Source of the DNA: a virus
Length of the DNA: 64,000 nt
Direction: 5' to 3' (one strand)
IMG/VR virus record: IMGVR_UViG_3300044949_001956
Coordinates: 43,846 to 107,845 of that record
This document shows positions 14,229-20,714 of the stretch, one piece after another; position 1 is the stretch's first letter, and each line of letters starts with the position of its first letter. Position numbers and translations under genes: made by a program. The notes beneath the pieces are model-generated. The model ran no database searches. It saw only the letters and a list, made by a program, of their open reading frames with translations, and had not been told where the DNA came from.

Positions 14229-14323
14229 TGGTAGTCGTGACAGGACTCGAACCTGCAACCGCGCACCAATCTAGTGCATACGAGAGGTATAAGCTCTCCG
14301 CTCTGCCATTGAGCTACACGACC
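14229..14323 (-). tRNA. tRNA with anticodon TAT (Ile) and a long variable arm
   Basis: Acceptor GGTCGTG/CACGACT, D-arm TAGCTCAATGGCAGAGC, anticodon stem GAGAG/CTCTC with loop CTTATAC, T-arm GCAGGTTCGAGTCCTGT, encoded CCA. The variable region is about 25 bases and includes the GCAC/GTGC hairpin, which is not expected of tRNA-Ile. Confidence 0.75.
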
Positions 14324-14328
14324 AAAAA

Positions 14329-14405
14329 TGGTGCCCGCAGAGAGATTTGAACTCCCGACCTACTGATTACAAATCAGTTGCTGCTACCAGCTGAGCTATA
14401 CGGGC
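14329..14405 (-). tRNA. tRNA-Thr (TGT)
   Basis: Acceptor GCCCGTA/TGCGGGC, D-arm TAGCTCAGCTGGTAGC, anticodon loop TTTGTAA, T-arm GGGAGTTCAAATCTCTC, encoded CCA. Confidence 0.92.
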
Positions 14406-14566
14406 TAGTTGGCTCGGGCTAACACCACCACGTTCGCAGTAGCGCTTGATCTCTTATCGCACCCCCGAGCAGCACGATCGTATCCTACTACTAACCCGAA
14501 CCGCTATCTCTGCTGTTACACTAACGATCCGGGATCTCAGCCCAAATAGGCGTAAGCTGAAGATTT

Positions 14567-14642
14567 TGGCTGGCCTGGCAGGGCTCGAACCTGCGACCCG
14601 GTGATTAACAGTCACCTGCTCTACCAGCTGAGCTACAGACCA
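14567..14642 (-). tRNA. tRNA-Asn (GTT)
   Basis: Acceptor TGGTCTG/CAGGCCA, anticodon loop CTGTTAA, T-arm GCAGGTTCGAGCCCTGC, discriminator G, encoded CCA. The 160 bases between this and tRNA-Thr hold nothing I recognise. Confidence 0.92.
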
Positions 14643-14656
14643 CAACCCATTATATA

Positions 14657-14887
14657 TCAGGCAGCCTTGGTGCGGCGCTTGGCCTTCTCGACCAGTCGGT
14701 AGAAGTTCTTGGACTGACCCTTGGAGTTGGTGCGCTCGACAAGCTCGACCTGGAAGCCGTTCTCGCGGAGACGGTAAATCAGATGGTACGGCTGGCTGAT
14801 GCGGAAGCGTGCAGCAATCTGCTTTGCGGTCAGTTCAGTGCCCGAGCGCATCGTGGTCAGAAGACGGTTATAAGCGGTAGTTTCCAT
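14657..14887 (-). CDS. Winged-helix DNA-binding protein
   Basis: 76 residues: METTAYNRLLTTMRSGTELT, then a helix-turn-helix AKQIAARFRISQPYHLIYRL and a wing (FQVELVERTNSKGQSKNFY), ending in a very basic tail. The layout is that of small winged-helix regulators. Located next to the tRNA cluster; may regulate phage or host transcription. Target unknown. Confidence 0.65.
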   Translation of the reverse strand: METTAYNRLLTTMRSGTELTAKQIAARFRISQPYHLIYRLRENGFQVELVERTNSKGQSKNFYRLVEKAKRRTKAA

Positions 14888-14898
14888 GTTATATCTCC

Positions 14899-15087
14899 TT
14901 AGAGGATGTCAATGAGTCGGCCGTTCTCATCAACGGCACGAACTCGGTGGTCCGGCAGCATTCGAGCCGCCGCTTCCATGTAAGACTGAACCAGTTGAGC
15001 CGAGGAGCCAGCGCCGTTACCGACTCGGTTGATAGTCGACCAGTCGGAGTACTTGTTGGCAACTTGGATCAGTAGATCGCCGTTCAT
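14899..15087 (-). CDS. Hypothetical protein, 62 aa
   Basis: Starts MNGDLLIQVANKYSDWSTIN; not recognised. Transcribed with the winged-helix gene from the promoter at 15120-15148. Confidence 0.6.
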   Translation of the reverse strand: MNGDLLIQVANKYSDWSTINRVGNGAGSSAQLVQSYMEAAARMLPDHRVRAVDENGRLIDIL

Positions 15088-15119
15088 GTGGAAGTTGGTT
15101 CCTTTTGGTTAACTCTTAT

Positions 15120-15148
15120 GTTATACCATGGGTGGGGTATAAAGTCAA
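15120..15148 (-). promoter_or_regulatory. Early promoter
   Basis: TTGACT, 17 bases, TATAAC on the minus strand, about 35 bases upstream of the ATG at 15087. Confidence 0.7.
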
Positions 15149-15191
15149 CCATAGTTTTGTAACAGAGTGCTACAGCAGGTTTGTATACAAA

Positions 15192-15632
15192 CTAGATTGT
15201 ATACTCGAAGTTCACGGTGAACTCATTCTCCTGCAGTAGCTTGGCACCGTTTGAGAGGTGAAAGTCTCTAGCCATGTCCGTCTTGGGACTCAGAGTGACT
15301 GCTCGAGTCACACGAGGCTTGTTCCAGCGGATATGGGTGAGCGCTTGGGTGATGATCTTTCGCCCAGAGCCCTTCTGGAAGGACCAGACCGAGTAGAAGC
15401 AAGCCACGTTGAAGCTCGACCACTCAGACAGAACGTCGGCTTCGGTCTTGGGTACCGCACCGAGATAGGCGCCGCACAGCACCGCCTTCACGCTTATCTC
15501 CTCATGGAGCACAAAGCACTCTCGGTTTGCCGCTATTCGCTGCCAATGAGTTATGTTAGGCCTGACTGGATCGGTCTGAAGTACCTGCGACCAGTGCTCA
15601 CTGTGTGTCCTGACTGCGGTCAATTGCTCCAT
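15192..15632 (-). CDS. GNAT-like acetyltransferase (tentative)
   Basis: 146 residues. The central segment FYSVWSFQKGSGRKIITQAL resembles the strand-loop-helix that binds acetyl-CoA in GNAT proteins (here KGSGRK for Q/RxxGxG/A), followed by a strand, LSPKTDMARDFHLSNGAKLL, and a terminal strand ENEFTVNFEY. Similar proteins occur in marine T4-like phages. Substrate unknown; the assignment is by fold pattern only. Confidence 0.6.
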   Translation of the reverse strand: MEQLTAVRTHSEHWSQVLQTDPVRPNITHWQRIAANRECFVLHEEISVKAVLCGAYLGAVPKTEADVLSEWSSFNVACFYSVWSFQKGSGRKIITQALTHIRWNKPRVTRAVTLSPKTDMARDFHLSNGAKLLQENEFTVNFEYTI

Positions 15633-15674
15633 GATGTCACCCCAAGTTTGACTTGCAGTACTATATAACCTACC

Positions 15675-15872
15675 TCAGTAGGCGGGGGTAAAGTACTCTA
15701 GGGTCTTCTTGATGGCCCTGTAGTGCTCGTCGATCTCCTTGATATTCTCGAGTCGATTGCCGAGTCCATACTTGAGCACCATGTCGAGCTCGGAGTGCAT
15801 TGCGCGCTCGAGGATCTCGAGGTGGTACTTTAGAAAGTCGATCGTAACTGCTTCGTCGTGGATCTTGCTCAT
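15675..15872 (-). CDS. Hypothetical helical protein, 65 aa
   Basis: Starts MSKIHDEAVTIDFLKYHLEI; two or three amphipathic helices. Not recognised. Followed in the operon order by the GNAT-like gene. Confidence 0.65.
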   Translation of the reverse strand: MSKIHDEAVTIDFLKYHLEILERAMHSELDMVLKYGLGNRLENIKEIDEHYRAIKKTLEYFTPAY

Positions 15873-15873
15873 G

Positions 15874-16176
15874 TCAGAGTGTTCTCACAATGGTGTGTCT
15901 AAAGCGAGTGGTAGAGCCATAGGCTTCCCAGGATGGCTGTCTAAGCTCTCGAAGAAGACCTAGCTTTGCATTCTCTAGGTCCGCGGACCTCAAGGCATCA
16001 TCTTGGGCCTTTGCAAAGATTATAGTTTCCTTCTCGCCCAGCACCTCTTCCTTGATCTTGTATGCGGTGGTCCTGACTACGTACCGCTTCTTGCCCTTGG
16101 TATCCTTCACGTACTTGGTGAAGTACCCGTAGGGCTTGCTGTCCCAGATGTCATCTAGCTCTTCTTTGCTGAGCAT
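15874..16176 (-). CDS. Hypothetical protein, 100 aa
   Basis: Starts MLSKEELDDIWDSKPYGYFT; Lys-rich beta segment KYVKDTKGKKRYVVRTTAYK then helix. Not recognised. Confidence 0.65.
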   Translation of the reverse strand: MLSKEELDDIWDSKPYGYFTKYVKDTKGKKRYVVRTTAYKIKEEVLGEKETIIFAKAQDDALRSADLENAKLGLLRELRQPSWEAYGSTTRFRHTIVRTL

Positions 16177-16177
16177 G

Positions 16178-16372
16178 TCAGACCTTCATGATCGCACGGA
16201 GCATCTTCTCTTCAACGCCAGCTGCAAGAGCGACGTTGTAGAGCGTCCGGAGCTTTCGAATGGTCAAGTCGATGGCTTCCTGGTTGGAGATGCCCTCCAG
16301 GTCCTCGACTCCCATATAGGACAGGGAGTCGCAGAGGTGGTCGATCAATTCAGTCACTTCGGACTCACTCAT
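16178..16372 (-). CDS. Hypothetical helical protein, 64 aa
   Basis: Starts MSESEVTELIDHLCDSLSYM. The ATG at 16372 has GGAGAC at the right distance; a longer frame upstream overlaps the next gene and lacks a ribosome site. Not recognised. Confidence 0.65.
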   Translation of the reverse strand: MSESEVTELIDHLCDSLSYMGVEDLEGISNQEAIDLTIRKLRTLYNVALAAGVEEKMLRAIMKV

Positions 16373-16406
16373 GGTCTTGTCTCCGTATGTTTGGATGTAC
16401 ACAGTG

Positions 16407-16733
16407 TTACGCGACATACCAGGTCTCGATCTCGTCTTCTACCTGGATGGACTCAGAGCCGTCGTACTCGGTGATCTTGAACCGAGTGCCCTGGGGAATC
16501 CACTCGATCTCCAGGTCATAAAAACCACTCCCGAGGTAGATGCCTGGGTACGTATCTTCCAGATACTTGATCATGTCGTCCCTGCTCATGGACTTGCCGT
16601 CGGTCCGGACGTACTCGACGACAGTCGGATCAAACAAGATCGCTGGATGATCCTCATTCCAAGTCGACCAGCCAGAGCCGAAGCTCGGGCTAAACAGTAC
16701 GGCAACGTTGCCGCCTTCAATCACCTTGTGCAT
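16407..16733 (-). CDS. Hypothetical protein, conserved FSPSFGSGWSTWN type
   Basis: 108 residues from MHKVIEGGNVAVLFSPSFGS. The pattern FSPSFGSGWSTWN, FDPTVVEYV and LEIEWIPQGTRFKITEYDG is shared with a common uncharacterised phage and bacterial family. GAGGAGTG precedes the ATG at 16733. Function unknown. Confidence 0.75.
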   Translation of the reverse strand: MHKVIEGGNVAVLFSPSFGSGWSTWNEDHPAILFDPTVVEYVRTDGKSMSRDDMIKYLEDTYPGIYLGSGFYDLEIEWIPQGTRFKITEYDGSESIQVEDEIETWYVA

Positions 16734-16740
16734 ATATCTA

Positions 16741-17181
16741 TCACTCCTCTGTTTGGCTGTCACTAACTATCACGAGTTCAGCTTGAAGCTCGCATCGAAC
16801 CGTGTGTCGGCACTTCTTGTGGAACTGCCAGCCGGTGCACGTGCAGGACCAGAGTCGTGTGTGGCTATTCAGCTGCACGATATATACTTCACCGGTCTTG
16901 GACGAGGTCACGTTGTAGACCCGGTCCTTGATGGGCGCCTTCGGCTTTACCGGCTTGTCGTTGACAGCAACGATCCGATGCTCGGGCACCATGTTGAGGG
17001 CCCTGGTCTCCGAGTTGAGGAGACACACGTGAGGGCCCTTGAGCCAAGACGGTGCACCGACCACGGTGCCACGAAGAGTGTCGGTCTTCCGTGCACGGTG
17101 CTTGCTGTCGTGAGCAAAGTACTGCAGAGTGTGAGCCATGTCGATGGTCACCTCGACCTCAGAACCGATAGGCAATTCCAT
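16741..17181 (-). CDS. SWIM zinc-finger protein
   Basis: 146 residues. The C-terminal part contains YIVQLNSHTRLWSCTCTGWQ followed by FHKKCRHT, i.e. CxCx(n)CxH, the SWIM zinc finger found in DNA- or protein-binding contexts. The N-terminal half is a beta-rich domain with repeated basic segments (DSKHRARKTDTLRGTVVG). Likely a DNA-binding accessory protein; function unknown. Own promoter at 17207-17234. Confidence 0.8.
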   Translation of the reverse strand: MELPIGSEVEVTIDMAHTLQYFAHDSKHRARKTDTLRGTVVGAPSWLKGPHVCLLNSETRALNMVPEHRIVAVNDKPVKPKAPIKDRVYNVTSSKTGEVYIVQLNSHTRLWSCTCTGWQFHKKCRHTVRCELQAELVIVSDSQTEE

Positions 17182-17206
17182 ATTGGTTTCCTTTATGTCA
17201 CTACCG

Positions 17207-17234
17207 ATTATACCGAGGCCAAGGCAAAAGTCAA
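17207..17234 (-). promoter_or_regulatory. Early promoter
   Basis: TTGACT, 16 bases, TATAAT on the minus strand, a near-consensus sigma70 promoter upstream of the SWIM gene. Confidence 0.75.
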
Positions 17235-17237
17235 CGA

Positions 17238-17663
17238 CTATGCTATCTTCTCCATCTTGGACCGCACCTCGCGCTCGAGTCGATCCCAGCGACTGATCTT
17301 GCCGTTGCTGTAGGCAAAGTCGTCGCTCATCTCGTCCTGGTAGCGCCAGTTCTTAATGTTGTCGAGGGTCTGCTGCAGCACCTCTCGAGTTATCTCAGGG
17401 AGATCCTCGATCTGTTCTCGGGCCCAGGTCAGCGCCTGTGAGCGGGTGGCAAAGGTACCCAGACGGGTATCGGTGCCGAGCTCTTCGCTGATGGGGTTGT
17501 AGACGGTGACGCCGAACTGCTCGCCGACCTTGTGGTGAGAGTTGTACACGAGCGTGCCGTAGACCTTCTGGGTGTCGTCGTCAATCAGGCGCCAGCCCTT
17601 GTACCAGACCTCACCCTGCTTGTTCTTGTAGTCGATGATCTTCTTGGCGACCAGGTTCATCAC
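17238..17663 (-). CDS. Hypothetical protein, 141 aa
   Basis: Starts MMNLVAKKIIDYKNKQGEVW. First half beta (WYKGWRLIDDDTQKVYGTLV, then FGVTVYNP), then TFATRSQALTWAREQIEDLP helix. Overlaps the 17660-17926 gene stop by four bases. Not recognised. Confidence 0.65.
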   Translation of the reverse strand: MMNLVAKKIIDYKNKQGEVWYKGWRLIDDDTQKVYGTLVYNSHHKVGEQFGVTVYNPISEELGTDTRLGTFATRSQALTWAREQIEDLPEITREVLQQTLDNIKNWRYQDEMSDDFAYSNGKISRWDRLEREVRSKMEKIA

Positions 17664-17926
17664 TTCTCTCCGTACTTGGCCTTGTCAAGGCTGCGGCGAA
17701 TGCTGCTGACCAAGATCTCAGCGGAGTTGATCGCGGCCTCTGGGTTCATGCGGCCCGCACTGAAGAAGGCCGACTCGAGGCGACCGATGTGGGAGGAGTA
17801 GGCCGTCCGCCAGGCATCGGACTCCTTGGCGCCGTTCTTGACCAGAGTCTCGGCATACTCCATGGTCAGCTTGAACGCGGTGTCCAGGAGCTGATTGATC
17901 CGAACGGAATCGGTGTTGTCGCTCAT
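17660..17926 (-). CDS. Hypothetical helical protein, 88 aa
   Basis: From MSDNTDSVRINQLLDTAFKL; helical throughout. GGAGA is seven bases before the ATG at 17926; the leader ATG at 17947 is in frame and would add MDNGDRQ. Not recognised. Confidence 0.65.
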   Translation of the reverse strand: MSDNTDSVRINQLLDTAFKLTMEYAETLVKNGAKESDAWRTAYSSHIGRLESAFFSAGRMNPEAAINSAEILVSSIRRSLDKAKYGEK

Positions 17927-17953
17927 CTGTCTGTCTCCGTTGTCCATAGTCTC

Positions 17954-17982
17954 TTTATAACCCAGGTCGCTTTTAAAGTCAA
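17954..17982 (-). promoter_or_regulatory. Early promoter with ATG leader
   Basis: TTGACT, 17 bases, TATAAA, then GAGACTATGGACAACGGAGA. Confidence 0.75.
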
Positions 17983-17990
17983 CCCCTATC

Positions 17991-18233
17991 TCAGTTATAA
18001 TTCCAGGCTTCCATCGAGACCTGGTGACCCGCCGAAGCCCATTCGGCCCGAAAGCCGTTGAACAGGGAAATGGCGAGCTTGGAGCCCGACGTCTCGAAGA
18101 TATCGTATACAGAGCGATCGCCGCTCTCGGCGTCAACTTCCCAGATGATCACCCGATACGTGTCGAACCCCTGCAGCTCGGCGGGGAGCCGCTTTTGGGT
18201 GAGGTTCCGGGAGAGATCGATGTTGATGGCCAT
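17991..18233 (-). CDS. Hypothetical protein, 80 aa
   Basis: From MAINIDLSRNLTQKRLPAEL; beta-rich (YRVIIWEVDAESGDRSVYD). GGAGA is well placed. Here the leader has lost its ATG (ATCAACACGGAGA), unlike sister promoters. Not recognised. Confidence 0.65.
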   Translation of the reverse strand: MAINIDLSRNLTQKRLPAELQGFDTYRVIIWEVDAESGDRSVYDIFETSGSKLAISLFNGFRAEWASAGHQVSMEAWNYN

Positions 18234-18260
18234 TGTGTCTGTCTCCGTGTTGATAGTCCC

Positions 18261-18289
18261 TTTATACCACCACCCGCTTTTAAAGTCAA
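18261..18289 (-). promoter_or_regulatory. Early promoter
   Basis: TTGACT, 17 bases, TATAAA upstream of the 17991-18233 gene. Confidence 0.72.
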
Positions 18290-18424
18290 CCCCTATCTTG
18301 CGGCACCCACCGGCAGACCCCCACAAAGGTACCCGCTAGGCAAAAAGTCAATAAAATCAATAACTTAGCCGATCTAGGGGTTCTATACAAAATGTATAAG
18401 AATCAATGGTTTAGCCGATTCCAT

Positions 18425-18493
18425 ACAGCTACCAGCGATCTAAGTCAGCTAGACTGATGGGAAACCCACTAGAGCGGCTTAGTACGATAGTAG
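18425..18493 (+). repeat. Structured inverted-repeat element, copy 2
   Basis: Shares CAGCTACCAGCGATCTAA and AGACTGATGGGAAACCCAC with copy 1 (5953-6021, opposite strand). The outer stem here is less perfect (TTAGTACGATAGTAG as partner, 11 of 15 pairs) and is followed by GTTTTTAGG, so it can also act as a terminator on the plus strand. Confidence 0.75.
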
Positions 18494-18569
18494 CTGTTTT
18501 TAGGTGACCCGCAAAAATTATTTCCGAATCTTCTCAATGCGTTGAAGCTAACCCATTGAGATGGCGTGG

Positions 18570-18598
18570 TTGACTTTTATAGCGGCTAGGGGTATAAA
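18570..18598 (+). promoter_or_regulatory. Early promoter with ATG leader (plus strand)
   Basis: TTGACT, 17 bases, TATAAA, then GAGACTATGAACAACGGAGA. A CTAACCCATTGAG box lies ten bases upstream of the -35. Confidence 0.78.
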
Positions 18599-18625
18599 GA
18601 GACTATGAACAACGGAGACACACAA

Positions 18626-18826
18626 GTGGATCGGATTGATCGGAACAAGGTTCGCGAACTGACCCGTGCGCTGGAAGCCCGGGTGAACTCTCCCCACTAC
18701 GTCATCGGCTGGCTGGAGTCCATGATCGCCTCGGTCGACTCGCCGGTCCGCCTGACCAAGAAGCAGGTCAAGGCCTTCAACGAGATGCTCGACGACAACA
18801 TCCGCTGGGCATCGGAGACGAAGTGA
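18626..18826 (+). CDS. Hypothetical protein, 66 aa
   Basis: From GTG at 18626 (VDRIDRNKVRELTRALEARV) with GGAGA seven bases upstream; the leader ATG at 18605 in the same frame gives MNNGDTQ plus the same protein. Helical, basic. Not recognised. First gene of a plus-strand early group. Confidence 0.65.
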   Translation: MDRIDRNKVRELTRALEARVNSPHYVIGWLESMIASVDSPVRLTKKQVKAFNEMLDDNIRWASETK

Positions 18827-18830
18827 CCTA

Positions 18831-18858
18831 TTGACTTTATTCTCAGATCGGATATAAT
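18831..18858 (+). promoter_or_regulatory. Early promoter
   Basis: TTGACT, 16 bases, TATAAT, with the leader CAACGGAGACAGAC before the ATG at 18884. Confidence 0.75.
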
Positions 18859-18883
18859 CCACAAGCAATCAACGGAGACAGAC

Positions 18884-19366
18884 ATGACCAAGCTCATCAA
18901 GCAGGCTAACCGCCCCGGGCTCTACGTCTCGGACATCATCAACGAGCGCTACCAGATCCTCGAGTCCGAGGTGTTCAAGTCCTCGTACTTCGTGTACGAC
19001 CTGGTCAAGGACGACATGATCCGCTCCAACGACGGCAGCTGCAAGTACTTCGACTCGCTCGACTCGGCAATGGCAGTCGCTACCGGTCTGGGCATGGTCG
19101 CTAAGGCCGTCAAGGTCAAGCAGCCCAAGCCCGAGAAGATCAAGGAGCCCAAGGCGGCTGGCAAGCGCGACGAACTTCAGGCAGCCGGCCGGCCGAAGCC
19201 CAAGAAGGGCTCCGCCAACGGCACGATCATCGAGCTCATCAAGACGACTCAGATGACTGACGCCGAGATCTCTGCCGAGGTCATGCGGCTCTTCCCCGAC
19301 TGCAAGACCTGCAAGCCCTACGACGTCAAGTACCGCCGTCGCAAGGTCGAGGCGGGCGCCCTTTGA
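18884..19366 (+). CDS. Hypothetical protein, 160 aa, Lys/Pro-rich linker
   Basis: N-terminal beta domain (MTKLIKQANRPGLYVSDIIN, YFVYDLVKDDMIRSNDGSCK), a basic linker (KVKQPKPEKIKEPKAAGKRD) and a C-terminal helical domain with IIELIKTTQMTDAEISAEVM and KYRRRKVEAGAL that resembles a small helix-turn-helix. Could bind nucleic acid; not recognised as a named family. Confidence 0.65.
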   Translation: MTKLIKQANRPGLYVSDIINERYQILESEVFKSSYFVYDLVKDDMIRSNDGSCKYFDSLDSAMAVATGLGMVAKAVKVKQPKPEKIKEPKAAGKRDELQAAGRPKPKKGSANGTIIELIKTTQMTDAEISAEVMRLFPDCKTCKPYDVKYRRRKVEAGAL

Positions 19367-19821
19367 TCACTCGCTACGGCGCCCCTAATAGGGCCAGTCC
19401 GGAACTGGCAGTCGAGGCTCTCGGGTTCTTTACCGAGAGCCTCATGAGCAAGCGTCTGTGCGCCAACCTCAAGATCAGGCTGTTCTTCAAGGACGACCTG
19501 CTCAAGAAGCACAGGCTTGAAGCTCAGTGCGCCTGGGAGGATGACAACCTCCGGCCCCGCGAGTTTGCCGTCACGGTCGACAGCGGGCTCACCAGGCATC
19601 GCATGCTGCTTTCACTGGCTCACGAGGCGGTGCACATCAAGCAGTACGCGACTGGCGAGCTGAGGTACTTCATCCGCGGGTGCGCCTGCAGGTGGCGGGG
19701 CAAGCCCATCAACGAGGATCGTATCCCCTACACCGAGCTCCCGTGGGAGATTGAGGCCTGGGGCCGCGAGCGTGAACTGTTGGAGTCATTCTTAGAGACA
19801 AGGAAGAGAGGCCGTGCCTAA
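19363..19821 (+). CDS. Zincin metallopeptidase-like protein (HExxH)
   Basis: 152 residues from a TTG overlapping the previous stop. LLSLAHEAVHIKQYATGELR carries HEAVH (residues near 88), the zinc and catalytic motif, and LPWEIEAWGRERELLE supplies the downstream Glu ligand as in SprT/WSS1-like and ImmA-type zincins. Conserved in marine T4-like phages. Possible roles are protease or peptidase action on host proteins; not shown. Confidence 0.75.
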   Translation: MITRYGAPNRASPELAVEALGFFTESLMSKRLCANLKIRLFFKDDLLKKHRLEAQCAWEDDNLRPREFAVTVDSGLTRHRMLLSLAHEAVHIKQYATGELRYFIRGCACRWRGKPINEDRIPYTELPWEIEAWGRERELLESFLETRKRGRA

Positions 19822-19945
19822 AAGGAATCCTGTGGCCAGAGCTCTGGCCTCGCGACTCTTCGCCAAGAGAGTCGTGAAATCCAAAAAGATCTATAGCCGC
19901 AAGGCAAAAAGAAAGGGCGCCGATTTGGCGCCCTTTTCGCATTAG
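19814..19945 (+). CDS. Small very basic protein, 43 aa
   Basis: Hand-translated from GTG at 19814, overlapping the zincin stop. It reads MPKRNPVARALASRLFAKRV and continues VKSKKIYSRKAKRK. I recall near-identical short proteins (KRNPVAK.L....F..RVVKSKK.Y.RK) in many T4-like cyanophages; function unknown, probably nucleic acid binding. Its last codons form part of the terminator. Confidence 0.7.
   Translation: MPKRNPVARALASRLFAKRVVKSKKIYSRKAKRKGADLAPFSH
19909..19938 (+). terminator. Rho-independent terminator of the plus-strand group
   Basis: GGGCGCC GATTT GGCGCCC followed by TTTTCG on the plus strand; preceded by AAAAAGAAA, so it could stop transcripts from both sides of this convergent junction. 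Confidence 0.8.
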
Positions 19946-20280
19946 TCGAGGTCCTTGTTTCGTGACCCTGGTGTGTCTACCATCAGGTAGCGAGCCTTTT
20001 CGTTGACTCGATGTCGAGCCTCCAGGATTTCACGGACCTCGAAGAGTCTCTGGACACAGGCCCTGATGGTCCGCCTGGTGACCTCGTCGTTGGTTCCGTC
20101 CTCTAGATCTATGAGAGCGGCATGGAGGTTGTTGTCCACCGACCGGTCGACCAAAATTACCATGCCGTCGTTGTCTTTTTCCTCAGGCTCTGGGTAAAGC
20201 AGATTTGCTATCCGATCGAGCTCAGCCTCTCGGATCACCTTGGGCTCCGGCTGGAACCACTTCATGAACAATTCAATCAC
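19942..20280 (-). CDS. Hypothetical protein, 112 aa
   Basis: Starts MIELFMKWFQPEPKVIREAE; helical second half (TIRACVQRLFEVREILEARH). Overlaps the regA stop by a few bases, hence co-expressed with the clamp operon. Not recognised. Confidence 0.7.
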   Translation of the reverse strand: MIELFMKWFQPEPKVIREAELDRIANLLYPEPEEKDNDGMVILVDRSVDNNLHAALIDLEDGTNDEVTRRTIRACVQRLFEVREILEARHRVNEKARYLMVDTPGSRNKDLD

Positions 20281-20680
20281 GCGTCGCTTTCTTCTTTCCT
20301 ATCGTGTACTTTGATTCCAAAGTCCAGTCAGACTTCTCCTTGTAGGCAATGATCTTGACGCTGGACAGCTTTGCCACCGAGTCGGAGAATGCCGACTTGT
20401 TGACAATCTCAAGCAGTCCCCACTCCTCAAGCAGGAAAGCGATAGCGTTGCGCCTGGATCTGTCCTCGTCGGTGAAGTCAGATGGCTTACCGTCGAGCTG
20501 AAACAGCTCCTTGAAGTGCACGATGTAGTACTTTCCGCGCTTGTGAAGGATGTGACAGGACTGAAAGAGCTTCTTTTCCTTCTTTGAGGCAATCCCGATG
20601 CGGGTTAGGGTCTCTTTTATCTTGAGGAAGTCTTCTTCTTTCTTAAGCGAGACCTCTAGAAAGGTGTCTGTGATGGTCAT
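20273..20680 (-). CDS. regA: RegA translational repressor
   Basis: RNA-binding protein that represses translation of early phage mRNAs, including its own and those of the clamp genes. The 135-residue sequence tracks T4 RegA closely: VSLKKEEDFLKIKETLTRIG, FQSCHILHKRGKYYIVHFKE, RNAIAFLLEEWGLLEIV and a final KYTIGK. Gene order regA-62-44-45 is that of T4. Target sites would be AU-rich starts of early genes. Confidence 0.95.
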   Translation of the reverse strand: MTITDTFLEVSLKKEEDFLKIKETLTRIGIASKKEKKLFQSCHILHKRGKYYIVHFKELFQLDGKPSDFTDEDRSRRNAIAFLLEEWGLLEIVNKSAFSDSVAKLSSVKIIAYKEKSDWTLESKYTIGKKKATRD

Positions 20681-20706
20681 AGGAATGCCTCATTCTGTTT
20701 TGTTCC

Positions 20707-20714
20707 TATTTATT
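20707..20714 (-). promoter_or_regulatory. Late-promoter-like AATAAATA before regA
   Basis: AATAAATA on the minus strand about 30 bases upstream of the regA ATG, overlapping the gp62 stop. May give late expression of regA; weak evidence. Confidence 0.4.

Larger units (their letters stand above)
18234..18569. other. Intergenic switch region between minus- and plus-strand early genes
   Basis: About 335 bases without genes. Contains the divergent early promoters (18261-18289 minus; 18570-18598 plus), structured element copy 2 (18425-18493), and two CAATGG/TAACCCATTG boxes (18403-18416 and 18548-18560). Confidence 0.7.

Noticed and set aside
14454-14645. 63-codon minus-strand frame starting MWSVAQLVEQVTVN
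   Set aside because: It is the translation of tRNA-Asn and its flank; the RNA is clear and this pseudo-protein is a well-known artefact of tRNA genes.
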